Shown in pieces: positions 11,861 through 23,190 of a DNA stretch of 64,000 bases. How positions within the stretch are numbered: the first letter of the stretch is position 1; each line of letters starts with the position of its first letter. Under the pieces are notes generated by a model. It did no database searches, had not been told where the DNA came from, and saw only the letters and a program-made list of their open reading frames with translations. This stretch comes from Gnetum montanum (Eukaryota; Streptophyta; Gnetopsida; Gnetales; Gnetaceae), in contig MNCI01033465.1 of the NCBI GenBank assembly GCA_015680685.1, positions 517,090 to 581,089 on the forward strand, in the 5' to 3' direction. The position numbers were made by a program, and so were the translations under genes.

Positions 11861-12775
11861 TGATGAAGTTTCATTTGGCCATGCGTTTACTAGGCCGCAT
11901 ATATGGGGTCCCATATACATGGCCTCATATAGGCGGCCCCGTCGATGCAGCCTTGTCGACGCATCCTTCCATGCAATGATGTGGCCTCGTTTACACGACA
12001 CATATTTCGGCCTATAAATAAGAGGGCCTTCCGCCTCATTGAGGTAACTTTTAGTCAGTTGTAGCGAAGCTCTTACAGTTTGTTGCCGTAGGAGACAGAA
12101 TATTTTCCAAGTGCCCGCAGTAAGTGTAAAGAGGTGTCTAGCTCTTTATTCGAGCACTGATGTATCTGAGCCCATTAGCGTGAACAACAATAAAGATGAG
12201 CTTTCAAGCATTCCTTGCAGCATTTGGACTTAGTCATTTATTGCATTTAATAGTTTAATGTTTCTATGCTTTGATAATTACTTAAGTTTCTCTTATTACT
12301 AGTTTAATTATTATCACTCATTTACAGTTCATAGAAACCATAAGTACGACCATCTCGAACGTAAATCCAACACTTGGTAACCCAGTGATGCGTAACGTCT
12401 GGTAACCCAGTAGTGGTTAGGAAATGCTCAGGACGTGCCCAGAAGATGGGATCAAATACTTATCCTAGGAATAGTTAAGATACAGATTAGGATAATTATA
12501 GGTTGAATAATATTTCATTCCTTACTTCCATACCTTAATTAGACACCAAAAGATAAAGTAAAAACTATAAAAATTAGTTGCCTCAATCTCACTTAACCAT
12601 TGCCACTAGATACTTACAAGTGAGGTTGAGAAGACAACGACTATTCTAATAAAGGGTTTTTCTGGTTAGAGGTCTGGTGTATGTTAAGTACTTACAGTCT
12701 ATGGAATTCGACCAAGTCGTGTGTGAACGCTTGTGATTCGCATGGTTGGGCGTAGGGGTACCTAGCCGCTCATCA
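11861..12775 (+). repeat. 5' LTR of B
   Basis: TATA box CTATAAATA at 12012-12020, AATAAA at 12189-12194. U3 carries short palindrome-rich repeats (CATATATGG, GTCGATG/GTCGACG). Two CTGGTAACCCAGT-like units lie in the downstream part (about 12371-12413). Ends GCTCATCA. Confidence 0.92.
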
Positions 12776-12795
12776 TTGGTGCCGTTGCCAGGGAC
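12776..12795 (+). other. Primer binding site of B (tRNA-Asp)
   Basis: TTGGTGCCGTTGCCAGGGAC begins immediately after the LTR and matches the 3' end of plant tRNA-Asp(GUC) (complement TGGCGCCGTTGCCGGGGA) with two changes. tRNA-Asp priming is usual for Athila/Tat elements. Confidence 0.8.
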
Positions 12796-12940
12796 TGTTA
12801 GTCTTACATGCATCATCTAACCTTAGTAAAATTATCATACACGTCATTGGAACAGACCCAGGATAGTAACATTCATGCACACTAGGTGGATTAAAGTAAA
12901 CATAAGGTACACTGATTAAATAGATCATCTAACATCCAAT

Positions 12941-15393
12941 TTGACTTCTTCTCATAGGCAAGATGTATCCAATCCATTGGTGCCACAGGAATGTTGGGTG
13001 GTATACATGCATCCCGATGAATATGTCCCTGACTTCATGTTCATCCTACATAAGGATGAGCATTTGTGATGGCGGGACATGGAGGGCAACATCGTACTAC
13101 CACCCGATCGATCGGCTCTTGCAATGCTATTTCACAATCTTACTAGACTAAGCATCCAGGACTATGGAGTGGAGTACGTCATGGAGGACCATGACTATTG
13201 GGACTATCATCCCATTGAGGCTCAACGAGCACGAGACCAATAGCAGGCAGAAAGATACGAAAACCTGAAGGGGAAATAATTCAGTAATCCCTTATTCTCA
13301 CAAGGGCTACAGGACGATGGGGATCCCATCTTTCATGATTCCCATTTAGCAAACTTACCCTGGGGTAGTAGATCCTTCAATCCATCATCTAGAACAAGCC
13401 TCCAAGTGACCAAGATCCTCAAGAGGATGGAGGGTCACATAGCAAGGATGGGCAGGAAGATCAAGGTCGTCATTAGGGTAGAGGGGGAGATCAACACCAG
13501 AGCGATGATGACTCTCCTACCTCTTCTCCATCCTCTCGCTCTCCTATACCTTCATCCAGTTCAGGCTTTGATCGTAACCGGGGTAGAAAGGAGCGAAAGG
13601 ACGATGGTTGAAAGGATCGAAAGGGACAACGTGAGAAAATGCATGACCAATCGCGCGATGCTCGCTGTCATGAAAGGAGGGGTAACTGGAATCGTCACAG
13701 ACATCATGGTCCTCAGTAGGACTATGACTCGGATGAGCCATTGTTGGCTACTCGAAGCATGCTCCAGATCACCGAGGTAGTTTAGATCCCTAGTAGGCAT
13801 GTGAAGGATAGCCAGATCAAGCGCGTCAATATGAACAACATCCCCAGATTTGAAGGGGGATACAACTGTGATCTGCAAACTCACCTGTAGGCGTTCCATG
13901 ACGCCTACACCCTACAGAACATTAACAATGATTGGAAAAAACTTATCAAGGAAGCAGAAAACTAGTACCAGTCCTTGGAACCAGAATCAATCAGAAGATG
14001 GAGTACGATGCTTGAGATTTTCAATGACAAATATCAAACATACTCCAGAGTGGCGAACTTAAGATGTCAGATCCAAGGGTGGAAGCAAGGTAATCATGAA
14101 CCCTTAGATGCAGCCATGAGTAGATACTATTCATTGCTACATCGGTGCCCTGGTCATGCCTACTCTTAGCGGGCATAGCTTTACCACATCATTGATGGGC
14201 TTCATTTTGAAACACGAAATACCCTTAGCATGTACGCCTAGGAGCGACTGTTGTAACTAAGGGCCCATCAATTGTAGCGCCTCATTGAGCAAGTGGCCAA
14301 GGAGGAAGGGGAACTTAGAAAGAAGGAGAGTGTAGAAGAATTTAATCAGGATCCCTCCATTAGAAAGAGGAAGGTCTGATTCTGTGACGAGGACAAGGAA
14401 TCACCATTAGAAGCAACGGTGAACTGAAAGACCTTACCTTTACAAAAGTTTGCATCTGAAATATCGACAAAGGTTGTTAAGATGTGGGAATCTTTGAACG
14501 AAAAATTCCAAAGTATGCTAAAAATTGTAGAAGTGTCTAGAGAACAAGGTAATGATCATGATCGGCGTAGGAAGAAGGAAGCTGAACGTGCCCAATATAA
14601 GGATAATGACAAAGTTTCTGTAGCAGCATAGGTTGCAAACTCTGACATGGAGGAGAAAGATGAATGTGGCATATGTCAATACGAACATCCTAAGGGGTGC
14701 TGTCCTGTGATGTCACATCTCCAAGAGTCTGGGGTATACGTGTTGAATCCTCGCTTAGCAAGGCAGCAAATACCCTGAAGGTTGCCTTACCCACAAGGCA
14801 ATCCCAGGCAGTTCCACTAGCAACAGCAAAGGTATTATCCAAGTGGAGCGCCGCCACAACCGTACGAATACTTCCAGTAGTGGCAGCACCCATAAGCATC
14901 AGGGATGCCACCTCTAAGGCAGCAGTACCCTTAGAAACAGTCAGATCCCTATGGGTACTACATTAAGCAATCGGTCTCTCCACAGGACTCTTCTAGTCAT
15001 GCGGCCTTTCAAAGTTATTACCACCCCCTGAAATATTTTTGACCTCAGTCTCCATCACCCAGGGGGGAAAACCCACATCTCTTATATCCTCCATCACCTT
15101 CTCCTGCCACTCCTTCTCCACAACATCCCACTCAGCTGCCACTTGCTCCACCTATGTAGGGAGAGATATCGCCACAGCTACAGCAATGAAATGCTACGAG
15201 GGCTATCAACATACAACCAGCTCCTCATCCAAGTGGATTGGAAGCCAAGCCATGGAAACGTCCCTTCTTTCGACCCAATCATGTACGGACACCCTCACAC
15301 CCACCTGTGGCCAGTGCCTATGAATCTCAAACCGCCTCTACTGTTCCACTGCTTGAGTAGCTTTCAGAAAAAATGCCCTCCAATGTACAAACG
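12941..15393 (+). pseudogene. gag of B, broken
   Basis: Structural polyprotein. The start codon aligned with C and D is TTG here (12941-12943). The N-terminal region is readable: PLVPQECWVVYMHPDEYVPD, then DMEGNIVLPPDRS, colinear with D. A Ser/Pro/charge-rich linker (about 13300-13740) is out of frame. The gag core domain lies at about 13800-14300 (LQTHL, FNDKYQTYSRVANLR, HIIDGL). The zinc knuckle CGICQYEHPKGCC sits at about 14662-14703 (C-x2-C-x3-H-x4-C), followed by a long Gln/Pro/Tyr-rich tail. Several in-frame stops (many TAG at Gln positions) and at least two frameshifts. Confidence 0.8.
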
Positions 15394-16200
15394 GTCATGC
15401 TCATAGACGCAGTGATCGACTAGATAAAGGCAGGTCACCTTCCCCGGAAATTGACTGATCTGGGAAGTCCCCTCATCCATCTTCAGGTGGCAAGAAATGA
15501 GCCTTGTAAAGCTCTTCTATACTCAAGGTCAGGAGTTAATTTGATCTCTCATGACATGTATAAGAACTAGAACCTTTCCCCACTTAAGAAGATCAACATT
15601 AGACTCGAACTGGTAGACCAATCCATCATTGTTCCCTTGGGAGTGGTGGAAAACATTGTGACCACCATTTGTGGGTGGTCCTATCCTTCTAATTTCCTTA
15701 TCATTAGTGTTGAAAATTACAAAGGAAACTTCCCAATCATAATGGGAAGGGCCTGGTTGAGCACGGTGGATGCAAGAATAGGACTCCAAGATATTTCCCT
15801 TGAAATTTCAAAAGAAAATCCTTTTGGAAAGATCAAGAAGAAGTGCATTCCATGCATCATGTACAGTGACTCAGGGTGCAACTCTGTGAAAAAATTATGG
15901 TCTACTAAGTGGATATTCATTCAAGCATGCAGTCGGTGTACTGAGGAATCACTAGCCCAACAATGCTTGTACATAGCAGCCGCCGATCAAGAGGGCACCC
16001 AGTGGCTGACAGCTGATCCTGCTAGTAGCGCATTGTGCATGGAACCATCTAAGGCGCTTGTACGAGCCTATGTAGAATGTATGGATGAAATGAAGGAGGT
16101 TCATCAACCAGTATCCACTGTTGATGACCATGGTGACTGGGAAAAGTTGCAAATCCCTGAAAGCTTCAAACAAGAGCCCTTGGAACTCAAACCTTTCCAT
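15394..16200 (+). pseudogene. Protease and start of RT linker of B
   Basis: Retropepsin-like region. The segment around the active site reads LLYSRSGVNLISHDMYK, where the catalytic DSG motif is lost (D to Y). The second half, PLGVVENIVTTICGWSYP to FPIIMGRAWLSTVDARIG (about 15637-15780), is well preserved and matches C and D. The frame is open from 15637 to 16407 and reaches the acidic linker before RT (PESFKQEPLELK, about 16153-16188). The RT that should follow is missing; after about 16195 the frame reads deleted-junction and untranslated sequence. Confidence 0.78.
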
Positions 16201-18306
16201 GGGCTCCACCTAACCAGGGATACCACCTCATCATCACTAGGACAGCCTCGCTCCATATTTCGCATCTCCTCCTTTCCACCCAGTCGTGGAGGAGCCATCA
16301 TCCCTGCTAATCCATTCCACTACACTCATCACTATTTTGTAATTTTTTTTGTTGTTTTACACTTTTTATTTTTTAACATCGTTCATACGTTTGCCAATTC
16401 TTGTTAATTTTTTCCTTTATTTAATTATTTCCTATTTCTTTGTGTGAGTTTCATTTTCACGTGATCGCTAACATGTCGTGCTATTGTCATCAGGTGTTAG
16501 GCGTGGATGGTTTTCGTTGCGATAGGTCATGTACAATAGTCCACCTAGTTATCTGGCTCCCGCCCTCGCATGGTTGTCATTGGACTTTACGTCTATTTTC
16601 AGCTCATAAAATTGGCAATGAGTCCATGTCATCCACCCATTCACACACTCCATGGTTTTCCTTCTGTTGAGAACATGTAACCCCTTCACTTAAAAACATT
16701 GTAATTAATGTGTGACTTGTGTAGTTCCTAGACTCAGGGATGATCCAATGGTTTGAAGCAGGTGTGACTTCAAGGGGAATGCAACATTCGTCGCTCTCTC
16801 CTGTCCCCTAGGTTGCTGGTGTGTCCTTACAGATTTCCTGCCACTCCACGTTCTTCTCCCCAAGGAAGCTCTTGGGCAATTCGACCTTGCATGGTGTGGT
16901 CCTCACCCAAAAAAAAAAAAAAAATAAACATGAGGATTCAAAGCACATCCCTTGGTCGAATGCATGGGTGTTTGCATGGTGTCGTTCCCACAGAAAAACA
17001 AAAAAAAATCATGACCTCACTATGTGGGAATTCAAAGCACACCCCTTAGACTGCCTGTCATGGGCCATAAGCACTAGTTATGGGACTTCCTTCGTCCCCT
17101 CTAACTTAGTCCCATTTCACTTCCTTCCTCTCACGTTGTTGGAGTAGTGGTTCTCTGTGGGTGCATTCCTGCCTCCTTGGGGGATGGCCAAGGCTTCGTT
17201 GGTTGCTACGATGTCACTGTATGTAGATAGTTTTGGGTTTGAACTTAGAAAAGGTTCTACCAGGTCACTTAACCACAACTGTACACGGGGTTTCATGTGA
17301 CCGACGATTAGAATTTCCATTCTCTCATCTCTCTCTTCACCCATTTCTCTTCGTAACTCACCTCACTATCCGTCTTATGTTGCGAAAGTTTATCGTGGTT
17401 TCCATGGGCTTCTCATGCCTTGGCGGGATCTCTTGGGTAGGAGTATTAACTGGCGAATACCATTTCTTGGCCCCGAGGCCCACGGACCCTAGTGTTGAGG
17501 ATATGCAGGGGCTACTAAGGCTATTGCCTACTATGGGGAGGACCCACCTGCATATTCTTGGTCTCACTTGTTAAGTCTCCCATCCTTTGGATTTCGTGGT
17601 TGATTATTTTCAGGGTCCCATCCCTCGATTTCTTCCCCGCAGAGTTCTTTTGCATCACGTTCTTCTATTTTTGACTCTTTTTCGAATCTTGATTACCTTC
17701 CTCCTATCCTCAGCCATGACTGGGCCTCTCATGCACTTCAACTGCCCCAATTTGGTGTTTCAAATTCATCATTTCAAGTTTTCTTCCCAAGTTGGTCAAT
17801 GGGTGCACACCCCTACGTATACGGGGCCTTGTATACGCAACCCCCTACGTATATGCGGCCCCGTCAACACAGTGCCTAACCTCTATATATACACCTGTTG
17901 TGCTTTGAAAACTTATCATTTCTCACACAAATTGGGGGGAGATTTTGCCATTTTTTCTACCTAACTCTTCCCTACGCACTTACATTCTATCGTGCATTTG
18001 CATCAACCGATCCTTGCCCTTTTAAGCAACCAGAGGTATGCTCTCAGTCGTGGGGGGGTGAAGCCTATGTGTAGTTAATTAATTAATTCATTAATTAATT
18101 AATTAATTAGTTAGTTACTGAAGACTTCGCACCTCTAAGGGAAGAAACAAAAACAACCGTTTAAACTTCAACTCATCCCTTGTTGTTTTTGGTTTTAACC
18201 CATGAATTAACACTCCAAGGGACTTAATGGATTGTCTATGCCAACAACATAACCTAGTCAAACTAAGAAGGTGTATAAGGACCATTTTGAGCTACTTATG
18301 CACAAT
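16201..18306 (+). other. Spacer of B between deleted pol and aORF
   Basis: Begins at the deletion junction. Contains T-rich DNA, poly(A) runs at about 16908-16922 and 17001-17009, the shared blocks GTGTGACTTCAAGGGGAA (16762-16779) and GGGGAGGACCCACCT (17535-17549), and a TTAA-rich microsatellite at about 18075-18115. The short open frames here have no homologue in the other elements. Confidence 0.7.
16280..16294 (+). promoter_or_regulatory. Internal polypurine-like tract of B
   Basis: CCAGTCGTGGAGGAG aligns with TCAGTTATGGGGGAG in D and the C copy. Degraded version of the possible second plus-strand primer site. Confidence 0.4.
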
Positions 18307-18333
18307 CTAACAGATGGTTATGTTTGATTGCAG
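18307..18333 (+). promoter_or_regulatory. Branch point and 3' splice site before aORF of B
   Basis: CTAAC (second A at 18310) and TTTGATTGCAG ending at 18333, directly followed by ATGGCACCC. Branch A to AG end is 23 nt, as in A. Best-preserved copy of the motif. Confidence 0.65.
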
Positions 18334-21327
18334 ATGGCACCCAAACTGAGGCATCTAAGGGGCGAAGGACCATCACAATCGAGGGACAAGTATCCATGCA
18401 CGAGAAGGGGATGAGGCACGCAACAGCCAAAGCACACAGAGGGTTCTCATGCAACTGGCCGCCTCCGCGAAGGACTTGATGTGGAATCTATCCATCAAAT
18501 TCCCGAAGAGGAGATTCCCAGCNTAAGCACCCATGAACGGGAAGGGGATGAGGCGTGCAACAACCAGAGCATGCGGAGGGCTCTCATGCTATTGGCCCCC
18601 TCTGCAAAGGACTTGATGTGGAATCTATCTATTAGATTCCCAAAGAGGAGATTCTTAGCGAGTAATTGCAAGGGGATGAGACTTCGGGGATAGCACCACA
18701 CGACTTGAGGTCACCTTGACCCAAGCTTGTCTTAATGCTATCAAGTTGCGCAAAGTGCAATGGATGGTCCTCCAAAAGCTAAACTTTGGACCATTCCTCG
18801 AGAACGCACCAGAAAATGTGAAGCTCCAACTACAAAACTCTCTGATGTGGCCAATCATCACAACAAGTGGCGAATGGTACTTAGGAGAGACCTATCTCTT
18901 CTAGACGAATCAGCAACCGGCGTCCAAAGTAAGAATCAAAGACATTTTTGTCTCTTACTCTTCAGAGGTAATAGCGTAAGCTCTGGGGTTGCCCGAGATC
19001 GGAGTAGATGTGGTGGAGATCCCAAAACAAGAAGACCCTGAGGTAAAAAGGGAGTGGATCAGGAGGTGCTATGGGATAGATTGTAAGGAGTTTGGCTCTC
19101 TAACCACAGTAGAGAGGGTATATTCAAAGATCGTGTCTTACCACCTGAATCCAACGGTAAGACCCAGCAAATCACAACCTTCTCCACTGGTTCGTGTGCA
19201 GCTCTAAGTGGGAAGTTTTTGATGAGTCTTCCATAGTTACTATTTTTGGAAATTGAAAAAAGGTTCACCAAAAGCAAAATTGAAAGACGAGCTCTCCCCT
19301 TTCCCTGCCTAATTAGAAAGTTATGCAAATGGGCAGGGATAACACGATACGCCAATGACATAATTTGACATGTCCCGATTGCCTCATGGTTTGAAATGAT
19401 GAAAGATAGGACTCTAACCATGACGCAGACAGAGGAGGAGCAACAACCACCTCCACCACTTGTGCAAACAACAAGGTTGGGTTTGCAAACCATTGTAAAA
19501 CACATTCACGAGATCCGACAAACACTCTTGAGTTAGCAAGAGTAATTTGGCAGGACTGGTGGAGGGGAAGACCCTTTGATGTATCACCCTAAAATGAGCC
19601 ATCTGGAGGAAGTGGCTCGATCAGTCAGCTTGTTGGAAAGAGCAGGGCGGATGTTCTCCATCGCCCGAACGCAAGTACCAGCAAGGACAGATCCTAGTGT
19701 TTGAGAGGTAACAGTATCAACCCAGTAGCTATTTCCCGAAATCTCTAGGAATGCTGCTACCTTCTCGGTACACTTGGAAGATGGTGAAGGGGCAACATTC
19801 TTGGTGATGCATCACCAAGTACAGGAGATTGTGGCTGAAGTGGTTGCTATTACAATTGCTATAGCTCTCAACGCACCAGCGACACCTATACCAGATATTC
19901 ATAGACTTCAAGATGTACAGGCATCTGTTGAAATCTCACGTAGCAAGATCGATGCAGCCCAACATGAGAAATTGTTGGACCAACTGGTGGGAACTGGGCA
20001 ATTGCTTCCAAATGTCTTTGACCTTCTGGAAAACATCATTGCAACCCAGTCGAAGCTGCTCTCAACAAGGGGTAAGAGCTTCATTTTGGAAGGGCAACTT
20101 GAAACTACTCAAGCCACCTATCAACGATTGGCAACAGAAGTGGCCCAACTAAGAACCCAACTTGCCAATCCAGCTCTCCTCAACTATGAAATCACTAGAG
20201 ATGAAGCTTTTCAACAGCTTCAGCTCAAACTTCAGATAGTTGAGGATGAGCGAGAGTCGACGATCTTCGATAAGTCCTTGGCAGATGTTCAAGCATATAC
20301 TTTGAACAAGGACTTGATAGAGGTTCGCTAGGAGAATGTTAGGTTGACTGCGGAGGTTCACCACCTGCGTAATGTTGGTGCAGAAAATGAGCACATGAAA
20401 AACTTTATCCACTAATAGTAGGAAGAGCTAGCTAGGGTGAATGCTGACGTGAGAAGGTTGGTAGTTGAGAAGCAAAATTTATCCATGAAGGAGGTTCAGG
20501 CTTTGCAACAAAAATATATCATCAAAATCATCACTTGGAAGAACGAGGTCCTAAAGTTTGAAAAAATCAAGAATCATTACATGGACCAAGTGGGATTACA
20601 AAAGGAAGTAAATGAGAAGCAGATTCAAGTTACAAAGGCCAAGCTGAACCAAGCGCTCCAGTAGCTCCAAGAAGGAGGCGAGGTATGGTAACCTATCTTC
20701 GAGGGGTTGAATGCCTACAATCAAGTTGAAATCTGCCTTAAGGAGTTGTCGATTGAAGAAATGACAAAGTATATGGAGCTCACCAATCTTCGCTATGCAA
20801 ACTTGGCCATGCTCACAGCTGGGAGACCGCGATCCAAATTGGAGAAACAAGTGGCTACCTTGCACTCTTTATATGAGGGCAAGTTCCAAGCGCATAAAGC
20901 TACGAAGTAGAAATTGGAAACAGCAAACACAAAACTCAAGGTTCTCTGCACGAGTTTTGAAGGACAATGTGCGGTCGTGGAGAACTTGGCTTGTCGGATG
21001 ACTGACTACTAGCAGCTACAGACATCAATTCGAGTGTTTGACATTGAATGGAAACAGTTTGCAGGTTGGTTCGTCAATTTGAAAGAGCTCCTTCTTAGGC
21101 TGCCATGTCCTTGGGAGGTTCTAGTTCTAGCACACATTGTTGAAGTTACCTGGATAGTGAATGATCTCAGAAGCAAAGAGGAAAAAATGAGGGCTCTTCT
21201 GGAGGCTTTCCGATTACCTCCAGAAGTTGTAGCTGCAGCGGGACAGCCATCATTCGTGCCACTGCCACCACATGGGCTAGAGGCAAGTGAAGGACCGTCA
21301 GAACCACCACCTCCAGGGATGGTGTGA
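18334..21327 (+). pseudogene. aORF of B: long coiled-coil accessory protein, broken
   Basis: About 998 codons with decay. Order: basic start (MAPKLRHLRG); a segment present twice around a single N at 18523; the 'putative plant transposon protein'-like region (about 18716-19370) with WPIITTSGEWYLGETYLF and LPFPCLIRKLCKWAG; a Pro/Thr/Gln linker; then from about 19774 one frame that is almost continuous to the end. That last part has heptad-like Leu spacing with Glu/Gln/Lys-rich sequence (FILEGQLETTQATYQRLATE and similar), so a very long coiled coil is likely. It ends with a Pro-rich tail before TGA at 21325-21327. No signal peptide or membrane segment is visible. In-frame stops are mainly TAG or TAA where Gln is expected. 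Role unknown. Confidence 0.72.
18390..18660 (+). repeat. Diverged ~130-bp duplication around a single N
   Basis: The segment GGGGATGAGGC...GAGGAGATTC occurs twice, on either side of N at 18523, with clear differences between copies. It lies inside the aORF of B and shifts the frame. Either a true tandem duplication or two similar contig ends joined wrongly. Confidence 0.7.
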
Positions 21328-21555
21328 TCTTCTCTAATGATTTTTTGCATCCTTCCACGCAGTAGAGAGTCTAGGACTGGCAGGGTGTTCAATTTTATCT
21401 TTGAACACTACCATTTTTATAATTTTCCTTTCTTTGTACACTCAGGCACTTGGGTAAAATTGATGTTGTGTCATGTGTGTGTGTCAAGTCATGTGTGTTG
21501 TAAATAAAGTCCATACCTTCCAAATTGTAAGAGGAACTCGAGGACGAGTTTTTAC

Positions 21556-21570
21556 TCAGTCATGGGGGTA
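21556..21570 (+). other. 3' polypurine tract of B
   Basis: TCAGTCATGGGGGTA directly before the 3' LTR. Same sequence type as in A, C, D, E and F. Confidence 0.8.
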
Positions 21571-22500
21571 TGATGAAGTGTCATTTGGCCATGCGTTTAC
21601 TAGGCTGTGTATATGGGACCTTGTATACACGGTTGCATCGACACGGCCCCATATACACGGCCCTGTATACACGGCCCCATTGACGCATCCTTCCATGGGT
21701 TGACGTGGCCTTATTTATGTAGCACCTATTTTTGCCTATAAATAAGAGGGCCTTCATCCTCATTGAGATACCTTTTAGTTAGTTGTAGCAAAGCTCTTGT
21801 AGTTTGTTCTCGCAGGAGATAGAATATTTTCCAAGTGCCTGCAGTAGGTGTAAAGAAGGTGTCCAGCTCTTTATTCGAGCGCTAATGTATCTGAGCCCAT
21901 TGGCATGTACGACAATAAAAATGAGCTTTTAAGCATTCCTTGCAGTATTTGGACTTAGTCATTTATTGCATTTAATAGTTTAATGTTTCTATGCTTTGAT
22001 AATTACTTAATTTTCTCTTATTACTGGTTTAATTGTTATCACTCATTTATAGTTCATATAAACCATAAGTACGACCATCTCGAACGTAAATCCAACACTT
22101 GGTAACCTAGTGATGCCTAACATTTGGTAACCTAGTAGTGGTTAGGAAATGCTCAGGATGTGCCCGGAAGATGGGATCGGATAATTATGCTAGAAATAGT
22201 TAAGATACATATTAGGATAATTATAGGTTAAATAATATTTCATTCCTTACTTTCATACCTTAATTAGATGCCAAAAGATAAAGTAAAAACTATAAAAATT
22301 AGTTGCCTCAATCTCACTTAACCATTGCCACTAGATACTCACAAGTGAGGTTGAGAAGACAATGACTGTTCTAACAAAGGGTTTTGTTGGTTAGAGGCCT
22401 GGTGTAGGTTAAGTGCTTATAGTCTATGGAATTCAACCGAGACATGTGTGAATGCCCGTGATTCGCATGGTTGGGCATAGGGGTGCCTAGCCGCTCATCA
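21571..22500 (+). repeat. 3' LTR of B
   Basis: 930 bp, colinear with 11861-12775. Longer mainly because U3 has extra copies of a GTATACACGGCCCC-like unit (about 21617-21680). TATA box TATAAATA at about 21738. Confidence 0.92.
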
Positions 22501-22505
22501 CCTGT

Positions 22506-22999
22506 AGTATGCCAACCTTGCCATGTTAACAGTAGGGTGCCTGAGAATAGAGCTCAAGCAATAGGTAGCCACCACCTGCATCAAATATGAAATAGAATTT
22601 GCAGAACGCAAGAAGATATTGCAAAAACTGGAGATTGCAAATTTTTAACTTGAGGTGGTTAAAGCAATCTACTAGGGACAAAAGGATGTCACAACAAACT
22701 TGGCTCGATGGCTTGTAGATTTTCAAGAATACAAAGACAAAGCCAGAGCCTACGAGGAGGAATGACGAGTGTTTGCGGCTTGGTATGTTAAGGCAAATCA
22801 AATGTTTCCGCAACTACCCTACCCATGGGAGGTGCTGACTCCATAAAACATCGAAACATTAGCATGGATGGTGCAATACCCCCAAACCAGAGAGGAGAAA
22901 CTCCAGGCCATACTTCAACACCATCAAGTCCTAAGACCTGGAGCACAAGACAAGGGAAAGACACCCATGGAGGAGCCACTGCCACCAGGAACTACATGA
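22506..22999 (+). pseudogene. aORF of A, C-terminal part after B
   Basis: Continuation of the aORF begun at 9572. Rejoins at CCTGTAGTATGCC, matching the CTTCGCTATGCAAAC region of B. Contains the end of the coiled-coil region, the conserved LPYPWEVL-like motif (about 22812-22835), and the short C-terminus MEEPLPPGTT before TGA at 22997-22999. Frames are broken by substitutions and small indels. Confidence 0.65.
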
Positions 23000-23175
23000 G
23001 TTCCATCAATTTTGTAGCTATAGGATTTCCTTTCGCATTCTTTGTGTTGTGTCTTAATTTTTTTCTGATTTCACACTATGGCATGAACCCATTCTTACCA
23101 ATCAATAATCCCATACCTATCCACTATGTAAGTAATAGAGCTTGTCCTCACTGTAACTCGAGGACGAGTTTTCAT

Positions 23176-23190
23176 TCAGTTGTGGGGGTA
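23176..23190 (+). other. 3' polypurine tract of A
   Basis: TCAGTTGTGGGGGTA directly before the 3' LTR. It is preceded by CTCGAGGACGAGTTTTCATT, a block also found before the 3' LTRs of B and, more diverged, C and E. Confidence 0.8.

Larger units (their letters stand above)
11861..22500 (+). mobile_element. Element B: pol-deleted Athila-like retrotransposon
   Basis: Complete insertion of 10.6 kb with two LTRs (915 and 930 bp, starting TGATGAAGT and ending CCGCTCATCA), a primer site, gag, protease, spacer, aORF and polypurine tract. RT, RNase H and integrase are absent. Sequence runs from the protease-RT linker (about 16195) straight into the post-integrase tail that C has at about 32150, so about 2.8 kb was lost. 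It interrupts the aORF of A and is therefore younger than A. Confidence 0.85.

Noticed and set aside
12941-12963. A 3' splice site (CTTCTTCTCATAG) just before gag of B
   Set aside because: Alignment with C and D shows these bases are the first gag codons (ATGTCTTCT... type), so the resemblance is accidental.
18334-21327. aORF considered as a retroviral-type envelope
   Set aside because: No signal peptide, membrane segment or Cys pattern is visible; the sequence is coiled-coil-like instead.
21571-22500. 3' LTR of B considered as a solo LTR
   Set aside because: Its partner at 11861-12775, the near-matching duplications and the restored aORF of A show one complete element.
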